Source: Brevibacillus porteri
GTDB lineage: Bacteria; Bacillota; Bacilli; Brevibacillales; Brevibacillaceae
NCBI RefSeq assembly: GCF_003013475.1
Contig: NZ_PXZO01000036.1
Span: forward strand, 1-54,117
Direction: 5' to 3'
DNA length: 54,117 nt
Numbering within the stretch: position 1 is the stretch's first letter; the number at the start of each line of letters is the position of its first letter. Made by a program: the position numbers and the translations under genes. Positions 8,383-15,828 of this stretch are shown here, one piece after another. The notes under the pieces are model-generated. The model was not told where the DNA came from. It was given only the letters and a program-made list of their open reading frames with translations, and ran no database searches.

Positions 8383-8943
8383 TTATGCGACTCGATCGCG
8401 TGCGGGGAACAGCAGCTGCGATGCGCTGCTAAGCACAACTGTCAAGACGACTCCCGCGATAATCATTTCTGGCAGCAGATACGTGATGTTATAAATGAGG
8501 GAATATTGCCAGACTGGTACACCTTCTGGCGCGTAGCTGCCAAACCAAATAATACCCGATAGAAAATGGCAGACAAATCGTCCAATCACGCCAATGAACA
8601 AGCCGCTCCACAGTACCATGATTCGTTGCTTCGTTCCTTCGTAGCCAGACAGGCGAACAAACCCAGCGAGACCCAGCGCTCCAAAAGCAAGCGGATAATC
8701 CAGCAACAGCTGAACTGGATGGACAACTGTGCTGCCCAAGAGCAATTGAAGAAATCCGACAACAAGCCCTGTAATGACACCAGCAGCAAGTCCACGGCGA
8801 ACAGCGATCAATGCGATTGGCACCATCACCAAAGATACAGAGCCGCCCTGTGGCATTTCGAAAACCTTGATCTGACTAAACACAATTGCAAGAGCCGCCA
8901 TCATCGCCATTTCCAACAAAATGACCAACCGTTGACGATCCAA
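8383..8943 (-). CDS. thiT: Energy-coupled thiamine transporter ThiT
   Basis: S-component of an ECF transporter that binds thiamine at the membrane and works with a shared EcfAA'T module (not in this window). About 186 residues with six hydrophobic helices. Recognisable ThiT features are the PQGGSVSLVMVPI stretch near residues 34-46 and the GRFVCHFLSGIIWFG motif, with the aromatic residues typical of the thiamine pocket. I prefer the TTG at 8943, 8 bases after GAGGAG, over the GTG at 8952, which abuts that sequence. No TPP riboswitch is visible upstream. B. subtilis has thiN at this locus. Confidence 0.9.
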   Translation of the reverse strand: MDRQRLVILLEMAMMAALAIVFSQIKVFEMPQGGSVSLVMVPIALIAVRRGLAAGVITGLVVGFLQLLLGSTVVHPVQLLLDYPLAFGALGLAGFVRLSGYEGTKQRIMVLWSGLFIGVIGRFVCHFLSGIIWFGSYAPEGVPVWQYSLIYNITYLLPEMIIAGVVLTVVLSSASQLLFPARDRVA

Positions 8944-9030
8944 AATAGTCACTCCTCAAAATAGAATAAACAAAAAATTTTTTACACTGATAATGTTTCT
9001 GATTCTAGCCCAAGTCTATGCGCGTGTCAA

Positions 9031-9064
9031 AGAAAAAAGCCGCTGCCTCATCGGCACTGCGGCT
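9031..9064 (-). terminator. Terminator after the amino-acid ABC operon
   Basis: Minus strand: AGCCGC-A-GTGCC pairs with GGCA-GCGGCT around a short loop, followed by TTTTTT. It lies between the ATPase gene and thiT. Confidence 0.85.
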
Positions 9065-9071
9065 AGTTGTA

Positions 9072-9794
9072 TTACCGAACCTTCTCCAAAAACTGCTGGG
9101 CGCGTTCACTTCTTGGCTTTTGGAAAAACTCTTCTGGTGGCGTATCCTCCAAGAGACGACCATCATCGAGGAACAAAATACGATCTGACACCTCTTCGGC
9201 AAAGCGCATTTCATGCGTAACGATTGCCATGGTCATTCCGCTATCAGCCAGCCCTTTCATAACCTCCAAAACCTCCTTGACCATCTCTGGGTCAAGGGCA
9301 GAGGTCGGCTCGTCAAACAGCATGATTTGTGGCTCCATCACAAGCGAACGGGCAATGGCTACACGCTGCTTCTGACCGCCTGACAAGCGTGATGGAAAGA
9401 CATCCGCTTTGTCCGCCAGCCCTACACGCGCCAATAGCTCTCTCGCCTTTTTTTCCGCCTCAGCCGCAGACATGCCTTTTACTTTCATCGGAGCATAGGT
9501 CAAGTTTTTCAATACCGTCATATGCGGAAACAGGTGAAAATGTTGGAAAACCATCCCGATTTGCTGACGAATACCCATCACGTCAGCTTTTGGAGCCGTG
9601 ATTTCCTGCCCGTTGATCGTAATTGTACCCGTCGTTGGTGTCTCCATCAGGTTGATGCAACGCAGTAGTGTTGACTTCCCCGATCCAGATGGACCGATGA
9701 TGGCGACAACCTCCCCTTTACCGATATTCGTCGTGATGCCCTTCAATACATTCAGTTGTCCAAATGACTTCGTAATGTTATCGATCTTAATCAC
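9072..9794 (-). CDS. Polar amino acid ABC transporter, ATP-binding protein
   Basis: ATPase of a PAAT-family amino-acid importer. The 240 residues carry Walker [10 protein letters not shown] at 34-42, the LSGGQKQR signature near 136, Walker [15 protein letters not shown] near 155, and a switch histidine in IVTHEM. It resembles GlnQ/ArtP/TcyN-type proteins. The start overlaps the permease gene by 8 bp, indicating translational coupling. Substrate cannot be fixed from the ATPase; the operon lacks a second permease, so the permease is probably a homodimer. Confidence 0.93.
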   Translation of the reverse strand: MIKIDNITKSFGQLNVLKGITTNIGKGEVVAIIGPSGSGKSTLLRCINLMETPTTGTITINGQEITAPKADVMGIRQQIGMVFQHFHLFPHMTVLKNLTYAPMKVKGMSAAEAEKKARELLARVGLADKADVFPSRLSGGQKQRVAIARSLVMEPQIMLFDEPTSALDPEMVKEVLEVMKGLADSGMTMAIVTHEMRFAEEVSDRILFLDDGRLLEDTPPEEFFQKPRSERAQQFLEKVR

Positions 9795-10452
9795 TGAGTC
9801 TCATCCTCCGTTCCAGTACGCGAGCTACCCAAGTCAGGATCATAACCATGACATAGTACAGGATACCGGCGATCATGTATGGCTCAAAATAGCGGAAGAT
9901 GGTGCCTTTGACCACATTCGCGTTCTGCATGATGTCTGCAAGACCAATCGTGGAAACGAGTGCAGATTCCTTCAAGAGCGCAATCGTTTCATTGACGAGT
10001 GCAGGCAAGATATTTTTGACAGCCTGCGGCAAAATAATATCTAGCATCATCCGGTGATAAGGTACACCAAGCGCTTTGGCCGCTTCCCACTGCCCTTTAT
10101 CCACCGCCAATATTCCACCGCGAATCGTCTCAGAAATGTATGCACCTGAGTTTAGTGTAAATGTTAGCACTGCTGCTTCCAGTTGCGAAATGTTGTAGCC
10201 AGTAAGCTGTGGCGTTGCAAAATAAACAAAGGTAAGCTGCAAAATCAAAGGTGTCCCGCGGAAAACAGAAGTATAAACAACCGCGAGCCAGTTTAGCACT
10301 TTCACATTCGAAATTTTAATAAGTGCGAGGATGGAGCCCCAGAAAAATCCCAATACAACCGAAATCAAAGTAACAAGTAGCGTGCCCTTTATCCCTTCCA
10401 ATATGAAAGGAATATAGGGCACGATTTGTGCAAAATCCAAATTCATGCCCAT
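9787..10452 (-). CDS. Polar amino acid ABC transporter, permease
   Basis: Inner-membrane permease of the HisM/GlnP type, 221 residues. About five hydrophobic segments are visible. The early [16 protein letters not shown] is the diagnostic HEAT-type motif of amino-acid permeases. The EAAxxxG coupling-loop motif reads [23 protein letters not shown], which docks the ATPase. It lies 47 bp downstream of the binding-protein gene and overlaps the ATPase gene. Families with this pattern import glutamine, arginine, cystine or histidine. Confidence 0.93.
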   Translation of the reverse strand: MGMNLDFAQIVPYIPFILEGIKGTLLVTLISVVLGFFWGSILALIKISNVKVLNWLAVVYTSVFRGTPLILQLTFVYFATPQLTGYNISQLEAAVLTFTLNSGAYISETIRGGILAVDKGQWEAAKALGVPYHRMMLDIILPQAVKNILPALVNETIALLKESALVSTIGLADIMQNANVVKGTIFRYFEPYMIAGILYYVMVMILTWVARVLERRMRLSD

Positions 10453-10499
10453 TATCCCCTCTTGCTGCTTATACAGTTATTCTTCGTTGCCTGGAGAGA

Positions 10500-11306
10500 T
10501 TATTGACCGAACCATTTTTGAATCAGCTTGTCCATTTCTCCGTTGTCTTGCATCTTTTTAATGACTTCATTAAATTTCTCTACGTGCGGCGAGCCTTTTG
10601 GGAACGCAACAGCGGAGCCATTCTGTTCATTTTCTTCCAATGTGGTGAATTGCAGAGAGTCATTGTTTTCCACGAAGCCTTTCGCTACCGTGTCCTCGAT
10701 AATGGCAGCATCTACGCGGCCCGCTTTTACTTCTTCAACAATCTCAGGCAGCTTGTTCAGTGAAGTGATCTGCAATCCAGAAACAGTCTTTGCAATCTCC
10801 TTTGCTGCCCCTTCCTGAATAGAACCGAGCTGTACCGCTACTTTTTTGCCAGCCAATTGCTCAGGCTTGGTCAAATTGCTGTCTTTCTTTGCTACGATGG
10901 TATTTTTCGCATCGTAATAGATGGTGGAGAAATCAGCGTTCTTCTCACGCTCAGGCGTTGCTGTCATGCCAGCCATAACGAAGTCCGCGCGATTCGTTTG
11001 CAGTGCCGGAATAAGCCCGTCAAAGTTCATGTCATTGATTTGCAGTTCGTAGCCAAGCTCTTTTGCAATGTATTTCGCGATATCGATGTCAAAGCCTACA
11101 ATTTCATCTTTTCCGCTGCTCAGATCGTGATATTCATACGGCTTATAGTCAGCCGAAGTAGCCATGACCAATGTTTTCTTGTCGCCAGCAGAAGGCGCAG
11201 GTGCTTGTCCTGTTGCTGTTTGATTGCCTGTACCGCATCCAGCGATCACGACTGCCGCAAGCATTGAAGTAAGTGCCAGAGAAATAAATGATTTTGTTTT
11301 CTTCAT
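10500..11306 (-). CDS. Amino acid ABC transporter, substrate-binding lipoprotein
   Basis: SBP_bac_3 family extracellular binding protein of 268 residues. The signal peptide ends in the lipobox VIAGC, with Cys24 as the predicted lipidation site, followed by a Thr/Pro/Ala-rich linker to about residue 40. The mature domain starts LVMATSADYKPYEYH and contains VGFDIDIAKYIAKELGY and FDGLIPALQTNRADFVMAGM, as in arginine/glutamine/cystine binders. First gene of the operon. An inverted repeat resembling an arginine-repressor box lies just downstream of its promoter, so arginine is one plausible ligand. Confidence 0.92.
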   Translation of the reverse strand: MKKTKSFISLALTSMLAAVVIAGCGTGNQTATGQAPAPSAGDKKTLVMATSADYKPYEYHDLSSGKDEIVGFDIDIAKYIAKELGYELQINDMNFDGLIPALQTNRADFVMAGMTATPEREKNADFSTIYYDAKNTIVAKKDSNLTKPEQLAGKKVAVQLGSIQEGAAKEIAKTVSGLQITSLNKLPEIVEEVKAGRVDAAIIEDTVAKGFVENNDSLQFTTLEENEQNGSAVAFPKGSPHVEKFNEVIKKMQDNGEMDKLIQKWFGQ

Positions 11307-11364
11307 GATGAACCCCCGTTGTTATGATTTTTACGCATAAAGCAGTCTATTCGTAGCATTAATT

Positions 11365-11427
11365 TGCATGAAAACTTATATTTATGCATCACAATGATTA
11401 TTTTACTCATAATCTAAACAATTTCAA
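11365..11427 (-). promoter_or_regulatory. Promoter and putative operator of the amino-acid ABC operon
   Basis: TTGAAA (11422-11427) and TAAAAT (11400-11405) are separated by 16 bp. About 12 bp downstream is an imperfect inverted repeat (11365-11388, half-sites TGCATAAATA and TATTTTCATGCA-like on the minus strand) resembling an AhrC/ArgR box. The regulator assignment is inference only. Confidence 0.45.
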
Positions 11428-11549
11428 TCATTTTTTACTTACATTTTAAATGCGGAATATACAGAATTTTATGCGCAAATCTTTATTTTAGTGGCAGAAA
11501 AGCAAACAAGGCTTTATAGTGCTAGTAAAAGGAATTACAGGAGGCTGAC

Positions 11550-12683
11550 ATGGAGAAAAATTGGACGTCCTATTTTCGGCAGCAGCTCCCAGAAATTATC
11601 GAGGAACTGCGTACATATGTAGAGATGGAAACACCCACCCATAACAAGCAAGCTGTCGATCAATTAGGCAGCCTGATTGCAGAGCGCTTTCGCCAATTGG
11701 GGTGTCGGGTAGAGAGCTTGCCACAAGAGCAATACGGAAATCAGCTGCGAATGGAGTATGGAGATGGCGACGAACAAATCCTCATTCTCGGTCACTTCGA
11801 TACCGTAAAAGAAATTGGTACATTAGCCGTTGAGCCTTGTCGCGAGGAAAATGGCCGACTCTATGGACCTGGTACATACGACATGAAAGCGGGGATCGTT
11901 TTTAGCTATTTTGCCCTGCGCGCCATGATGAAACACAATCTTTTGCCCAAAAATAAGCTCGTCTTTTTTTGGAACACCGACGAAGAGATTGGCAGTGTTT
12001 CCTCCGAAATGCTTATTAGAGAGGAAGCAAAAAGAAGTAAATATGCATTGGTACTGGAGCCTGCCGCTGGAGATGGCTCTTTGAAAACAAGCCGCAAAGG
12101 CGGCGGAGACTTCCTTTTAAAAGTCACAGGCCGTGCTGCACATGCAGGCAATGATCACGCCAAGGGGATCAATGCGATCGCTGAACTGGCACACCACGTC
12201 CTCGATATTCAATCGTTTACGAATTATGAGGCGGGCACTACCTTGTCTGTCGGTACCATTACAGGTGGAAGTGCATCGAACGTCGTACCTGACTTTGCCA
12301 TGACAGAAATTGATGTACGTATCCAAAGCCGCGAGGAAAGCGAGCGTATTACCCGATTGATGAGTGAACTGACCCCTGTCCATCCGGAAGCCAAGCTGTT
12401 CGTGGAAGGCGGAATCACCAAGCCTCCTATGGAACGAACTGCCGGTACAGAGCAACTGTTCTTGCATGCGCAGGAACAAGCGCGTCTGGAAGGTTTTGAA
12501 TTGACGGAGCAAGGTGTTGGCGGAACAAGCGATGGAAACTTCGCCGCTGATGCAGGCACACCAACGCTTGACGGTTTGGGACCTGTTGGTGATGGAGCCC
12601 ACGCCTCCCACGAGCATATCGTCATTGATGCCATTCCTGGCAGGATTGCCGTAATTCTTCGGATGTTTTTAACCTTGTCATAA
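11550..12683 (+). CDS. M20 family metallopeptidase (carboxypeptidase G2-like)
   Basis: Di-zinc exopeptidase or deacylase of the M20/CPG2 type, 377 residues, cytoplasmic. The metal ligands are visible in order: GHFDTV near residue 90, GTYDMKAGI near 110, the catalytic EE in NTDEEIGS near 145, VLEPA near 170, and a C-terminal His in DGAHASHEH. The central dimerisation domain contains GRAAHAGNDHAKGINAI. The start has CAGGAGG upstream. It is divergent from the amino-acid importer, so it may process imported peptides or N-acyl amino acids. The substrate is unknown. Confidence 0.9.
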   Translation: MEKNWTSYFRQQLPEIIEELRTYVEMETPTHNKQAVDQLGSLIAERFRQLGCRVESLPQEQYGNQLRMEYGDGDEQILILGHFDTVKEIGTLAVEPCREENGRLYGPGTYDMKAGIVFSYFALRAMMKHNLLPKNKLVFFWNTDEEIGSVSSEMLIREEAKRSKYALVLEPAAGDGSLKTSRKGGGDFLLKVTGRAAHAGNDHAKGINAIAELAHHVLDIQSFTNYEAGTTLSVGTITGGSASNVVPDFAMTEIDVRIQSREESERITRLMSELTPVHPEAKLFVEGGITKPPMERTAGTEQLFLHAQEQARLEGFELTEQGVGGTSDGNFAADAGTPTLDGLGPVGDGAHASHEHIVIDAIPGRIAVILRMFLTLS

Positions 12684-12716
12684 TAAATTTACAGGTGTAT
12701 AATCTTATGGAAAATT

Positions 12717-12748
12717 AAGGCTCCGTCTCGTTAACGACGGAGCCTTAT
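12717..12748 (+). terminator. Terminator after the M20 peptidase gene
   Basis: AAGGCTCCGTC and GACGGAGCCTT form a perfect 11-bp stem with an 8-nt loop. Only a short T-rich tail follows. Confidence 0.8.
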
Positions 12749-12811
12749 CTGCACTATTTTCGAATGGGCAGTCATATATATTCCTATTCGAATAACAAGG
12801 AGAGGGAAAAC

Positions 12812-13234
12812 ATGGAATCAATCACCACATCGCCAAGCAATCCCGTAGGATTTTGGCGCCGGCTCGGTGCCGGACTGCTAGATGCAATCATTATCGGACT
12901 ACCGCTACTACTGATCACCTATATCATTACAGGCAGTACAGAAGACAATATTGTTACCAATCTCATCTCCTCGCTGTACAGCCTCCTCGTGCCTGTATTT
13001 TGGCATGGCTATACGGTGGGCAAACGAATTGCCGGGATTCGCATCGCCCGAATCGATGGAGAGCCTGTAGGAATCGGAACCATGCTGTTACGCAACCTCG
13101 TCGGAGGAATCGTGTATGTCATTACACTCGGTCTTGGTATAATCGTCAGCGCCATCATGGTTGGTGTTCGTCAGGATAAACGCTCGATCCATGATTTGAT
13201 CTCCGGTACGTATGTAACATCGAATCAGCCTTAA
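12812..13234 (+). CDS. RDD family membrane protein
   Basis: Small integral membrane protein of the RDD family. Here the family signature reads RRLGAGLLDAIIIGLP (Leu-Asp in place of the second Asp), and the second conserved block GKRIAGIRIARIDGEPVG is intact. Three hydrophobic segments are visible: about 22-42, 50-65 and 95-120. I take the ATG at 12812, preceded by AAGGAGAGG, instead of the longer frame from 12764, giving 140 residues. Some RDD proteins are linked to Na+/H+ antiport or osmotic stress, but the function here is not known. Confidence 0.85.
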   Translation: MESITTSPSNPVGFWRRLGAGLLDAIIIGLPLLLITYIITGSTEDNIVTNLISSLYSLLVPVFWHGYTVGKRIAGIRIARIDGEPVGIGTMLLRNLVGGIVYVITLGLGIIVSAIMVGVRQDKRSIHDLISGTYVTSNQP

Positions 13235-13274
13235 TTTTCCACTCATCCGAAATAGAATAGCAACTCTGCGACGA

Positions 13275-13339
13275 GCCCTTAGAATCGTCATTGGAAAAAC
13301 CACCCGGTTTCCCGATGAAATCTAAGGGGGCATTTTTAT
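13275..13339 (+). terminator. Long composite hairpin after the RDD gene
   Basis: An outer 8-bp stem (CCCTTAGA with TCTAAGGG) encloses CAT/ATG pairs and an inner GGAAA-ACC/GGTTTCC stem with an ACCC loop. A short G-rich step and ATTTTTAT follow. It probably terminates the RDD transcript. The 57-nt structure is longer than a usual terminator. Confidence 0.6.
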
Positions 13340-13372
13340 AAGATTGGCACCCAAAACAGCATGTCTCGACTA

Positions 13373-13406
13373 AAAAAGGCCGGATGATTATATCCGGCCT
13401 TTTTCC
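13373..13406. terminator. Bidirectional terminator between RDD and prcB-like genes
   Basis: AAAAGGCCGGAT and ATCCGGCCTTTTT form a strong stem with T-runs on both strands. Confidence 0.88.
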
Positions 13407-13426
13407 ATTTCTATCTATCAAGCAGT

Positions 13427-13891
13427 TTATCGGAACAATACCTTATCTGTCGTTGCATCCATAAACACCATTGTTGTGTATGGCGGCAGGCTTGCCCGCA
13501 CAATGATATAAGGGGTGTGCACCGCTGGCATTGTAATATCTTCTGGAGTAGGATTGGTCAGCTCTACATAAACCGTGAGCATTTCCCATCCTTGCTGAGT
13601 TCCAACAACCTTCAAGCTATAACCAGAGGTAGGCATTTCACCACGGGAGACCACATACAGGTCGCCTTGACGATGTACACCCTTTTTCGATTTTACTTTT
13701 CCTACGAATGCTCGTTCAGCCGCTGACAATCTACCTTCTTTTTCAATAGACAATTTTTTCGTTTGCACGTCTACTTGAGAAGTAGAGATCGGCCCCGAAT
13801 GCTTTTGTTCAGCATGCACGGCAGTTTGTGAAAATGGCAGAATGGAGAGAATGCTTAGAACCGCTACACTGTTTTTCCATAACGATTTCAT
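13427..13891 (-). CDS. Secreted PrcB C-terminal domain protein
   Basis: Exported protein of 154 residues. A signal peptide (basic MKSLWKN, hydrophobic core, AVHA-E cleavage near residue 27) is followed by a ~45-residue linker and a C-terminal domain with SRGEMPTSGYSLKVV, the pattern of the PrcB/YbbD-like C-terminal domain. The C-terminal half also has paired prolines in LTNPTPEDITMPAVHTPYIIV. Domain members are linked to secreted protease complexes, but no partner is encoded nearby. A perfect 16-bp palindrome lies 46 bp upstream of the start. Confidence 0.7.
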   Translation of the reverse strand: MKSLWKNSVAVLSILSILPFSQTAVHAEQKHSGPISTSQVDVQTKKLSIEKEGRLSAAERAFVGKVKSKKGVHRQGDLYVVSRGEMPTSGYSLKVVGTQQGWEMLTVYVELTNPTPEDITMPAVHTPYIIVRASLPPYTTMVFMDATTDKVLFR

Positions 13892-13936
13892 ACATGATCA
13901 ACTCCTGATTTTTTTAGAGGGCAAGAAACACTTCTT

Positions 13937-13952
13937 GATACTGGCCAGTATC
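13937..13952. promoter_or_regulatory. Perfect 16-bp palindrome upstream of the PrcB-like gene
   Basis: GATACTGGCCAGTATC is fully self-complementary. Its location 46 bp upstream of a start codon and its length fit a dimeric regulator operator. The cognate factor is unknown. Confidence 0.5.
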
Positions 13953-14220
13953 TCTCAGATAGGAAATTTTTACCACTATCTGGATAATTTGATTTAATCA
14001 TTATATTTATTAAAAAGCAATATTTTCCAAAATATTTTATTTTTGTTAATTAACCTTTACCAGTTATCACCTATAATCCTTATAGTAGTAAGAACAATTC
14101 GATTTTATTCTATTTGTAGTATGAACTATAATTATACTTTTATTTTTATTATTAATTGATTTATCATGTAATTAGTTACAATATTCAGATGATTACAAAC
14201 CACATAAACAAGAGAAAACA
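13953..14220. other. AT-rich intergenic region
   Basis: About 270 bp, strongly AT-rich with runs of A and T, between the PrcB-like gene and the rpe terminator. I see no convincing gene. Its composition suits promoter or UP-element DNA for the leftward gene. Confidence 0.5.
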
Positions 14221-14260
14221 AAAAAAAGCTGACGCCGATTGCCTATCGTCGTCAGCTTAC
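14221..14260 (-). terminator. Terminator of the rlmN-prpC-prkC-rsgA-rpe operon
   Basis: Minus strand: AAGCTGACG-CGAT pairs with ATCG-CGTCAGCTT, followed by eight T residues, immediately after rpe. Confidence 0.92.
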
Positions 14261-14275
14261 AGCTACATGTTATTC

Positions 14276-14926
14276 TTACTGTCCACGAATCGCAGCGATC
14301 GCTTGACCGCGATCTGCCTGATTGAATACCGCGCTGCCTGCAACGAGGACAGTCGCTCCTGCTTCCTCGCACAAACGCGCTGTTTGTGCATTGACACCAC
14401 CATCGATTTCGATTTCCACATGCCCCAAGCCACGCTCGTTCAGCATTTGACGCAACTGGGCAACCTTTGGTACAACGCTGTGAATGAATTTTTGTCCACC
14501 AAAACCAGGGTTCACCGTCATGAGGAGAACCATATCCAAATCAGCAAGGACTGGCTCGATCGTGGAAATCGGTGTAGCCGGGTTCAATACCACTCCTGCT
14601 TTTACACCTTGCTCCTTGATCAAGTGCAGCGTGCGATGCAAATGACGGCATGCTTCCTGATGAACAGTAATCCAGTCTGCTCCACTTTTCGCGAATTGCG
14701 GAATGTAGCGATCTGGTTCCTCAATCATCAAGTGCACATCGAGAGGCAGCTTGGTCACTGGGCGAATCGCCTCCACAATCAGAGGGCCGATCGTAATGTT
14801 TGGAACGAAGTGTCCATCCATTACATCCACGTGAATCCAGTCCGCTCCTCCCTTCTCGACATCGAGAATTTCTTCACCCAGACGGGCAAAATCAGCAGAT
14901 AGGATAGAAGGTGCGATTTTTACCAT
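14276..14926 (-). CDS. rpe: Ribulose-phosphate 3-epimerase
   Basis: Interconverts D-ribulose 5-phosphate and D-xylulose 5-phosphate in the pentose phosphate pathway. TIM-barrel protein of 216 residues, the usual size. Signatures are [15 protein letters not shown] at the N-terminus, [14 protein letters not shown] (metal-binding His and Asp), [23 protein letters not shown] and the C-terminal EIDGGVN phosphate-binding region. The start overlaps the rsgA stop by 7 bp. Its oxidative-branch counterpart zwf is 33 kb away in the same window. Confidence 0.98.
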   Translation of the reverse strand: MVKIAPSILSADFARLGEEILDVEKGGADWIHVDVMDGHFVPNITIGPLIVEAIRPVTKLPLDVHLMIEEPDRYIPQFAKSGADWITVHQEACRHLHRTLHLIKEQGVKAGVVLNPATPISTIEPVLADLDMVLLMTVNPGFGGQKFIHSVVPKVAQLRQMLNERGLGHVEIEIDGGVNAQTARLCEEAGATVLVAGSAVFNQADRGQAIAAIRGQ

Positions 14927-15810
14927 GGTTTGTTCCTCCGTTGGTATTCTTTTAGCTCTTCGCGGAATTGTTTGTAGTGTTCGTAGCGCTGTTTACTGAT
15001 CTCACCAGCCTCCAATGCGGCCTGCACGGCACAAGCTGGCTCGCTTACGTGAAGACAGCCACGGAACTTGCATTCCGAGCTGCGATCGGCAAAGTCCCGG
15101 AAGGATTCCGCCAGATCTAGCTCAGAGAAATCGATAAATTCCAGTGAACTGAAGCCCGGTGTGTCTGCCACATAGCCGCCGCCCGCAAGTGGAATCAGCT
15201 CGACATGACGCGTTGTATGCTTTCCGCGTCCGAGCTTTTGGCTGACATCCCCTGTCTGCAGGCTGACACCCGGAAACAGCATGTTGATCAGGGAGGATTT
15301 GCCTACACCTGACTGACCTGCAAAAACCGAAATACGGTCCCGCAAAACCTCAAGCACGTCCTCCACACCGCGTTCATCCGCTGTTGAGGTCGGAATCACG
15401 CGATACCCGATCGCTTCATACTTCTCCACGATTTCGGTTACCTCTTCTTCCGACACTTGATCGGCTTTGGATAGCACAATCACAGAATCAATCCCTGCAC
15501 GCTCCGTGTGCGTCAGGAACTTGTCCAACAGCAACGGACTGAACATCGGCTTGTACATCGAAAAGACGAGTACCGCCTGATCCACATTGGAAACGGGCGG
15601 ACGAACCAACTCATTCGTCCGTTCGCCCACCTCCATGATATAGCCTTCTTCCTCATTGATCGCATCGTAGACGACCCAATCCCCAACCAGTGGATTTACT
15701 TTTGCATCTTTTTTCTTGAAGAGCCCTCGTGCACGGCAACTGTAGATTCGCCCTTCGTCGGCTACATAATAGAAACCGCTGAGCGCTTTCACAATCCGTC
15801 CTTCTGGCAT
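14920..15810 (-). CDS. rsgA: Ribosome small subunit-dependent GTPase A
   Basis: Circularly permuted GTPase that assists late maturation of the 30S subunit (CpgA/YloQ in B. subtilis). In the 296 residues an N-terminal OB fold is followed by the permuted G motifs: G4 SKAD at 114-117, G1 GQSGVGKS at 165-172 and G3 DTPG at 216-219. A C-terminal zinc site has C247, C252, H254 and C260. It follows prkC by 18 bp and is in the conserved phosphatase-kinase-GTPase order; CpgA is a known PrkC substrate in B. subtilis. Confidence 0.97.
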   Translation of the reverse strand: MPEGRIVKALSGFYYVADEGRIYSCRARGLFKKKDAKVNPLVGDWVVYDAINEEEGYIMEVGERTNELVRPPVSNVDQAVLVFSMYKPMFSPLLLDKFLTHTERAGIDSVIVLSKADQVSEEEVTEIVEKYEAIGYRVIPTSTADERGVEDVLEVLRDRISVFAGQSGVGKSSLINMLFPGVSLQTGDVSQKLGRGKHTTRHVELIPLAGGGYVADTPGFSSLEFIDFSELDLAESFRDFADRSSECKFRGCLHVSEPACAVQAALEAGEISKQRYEHYKQFREELKEYQRRNKPW

Positions 15811-15828
15811 TCATGTCCCTCCACTACA

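Noticed and set aside
8944..9030. TPP riboswitch upstream of thiT
   Set aside because: The short gap lacks the CTGAGA and other TPP aptamer blocks.
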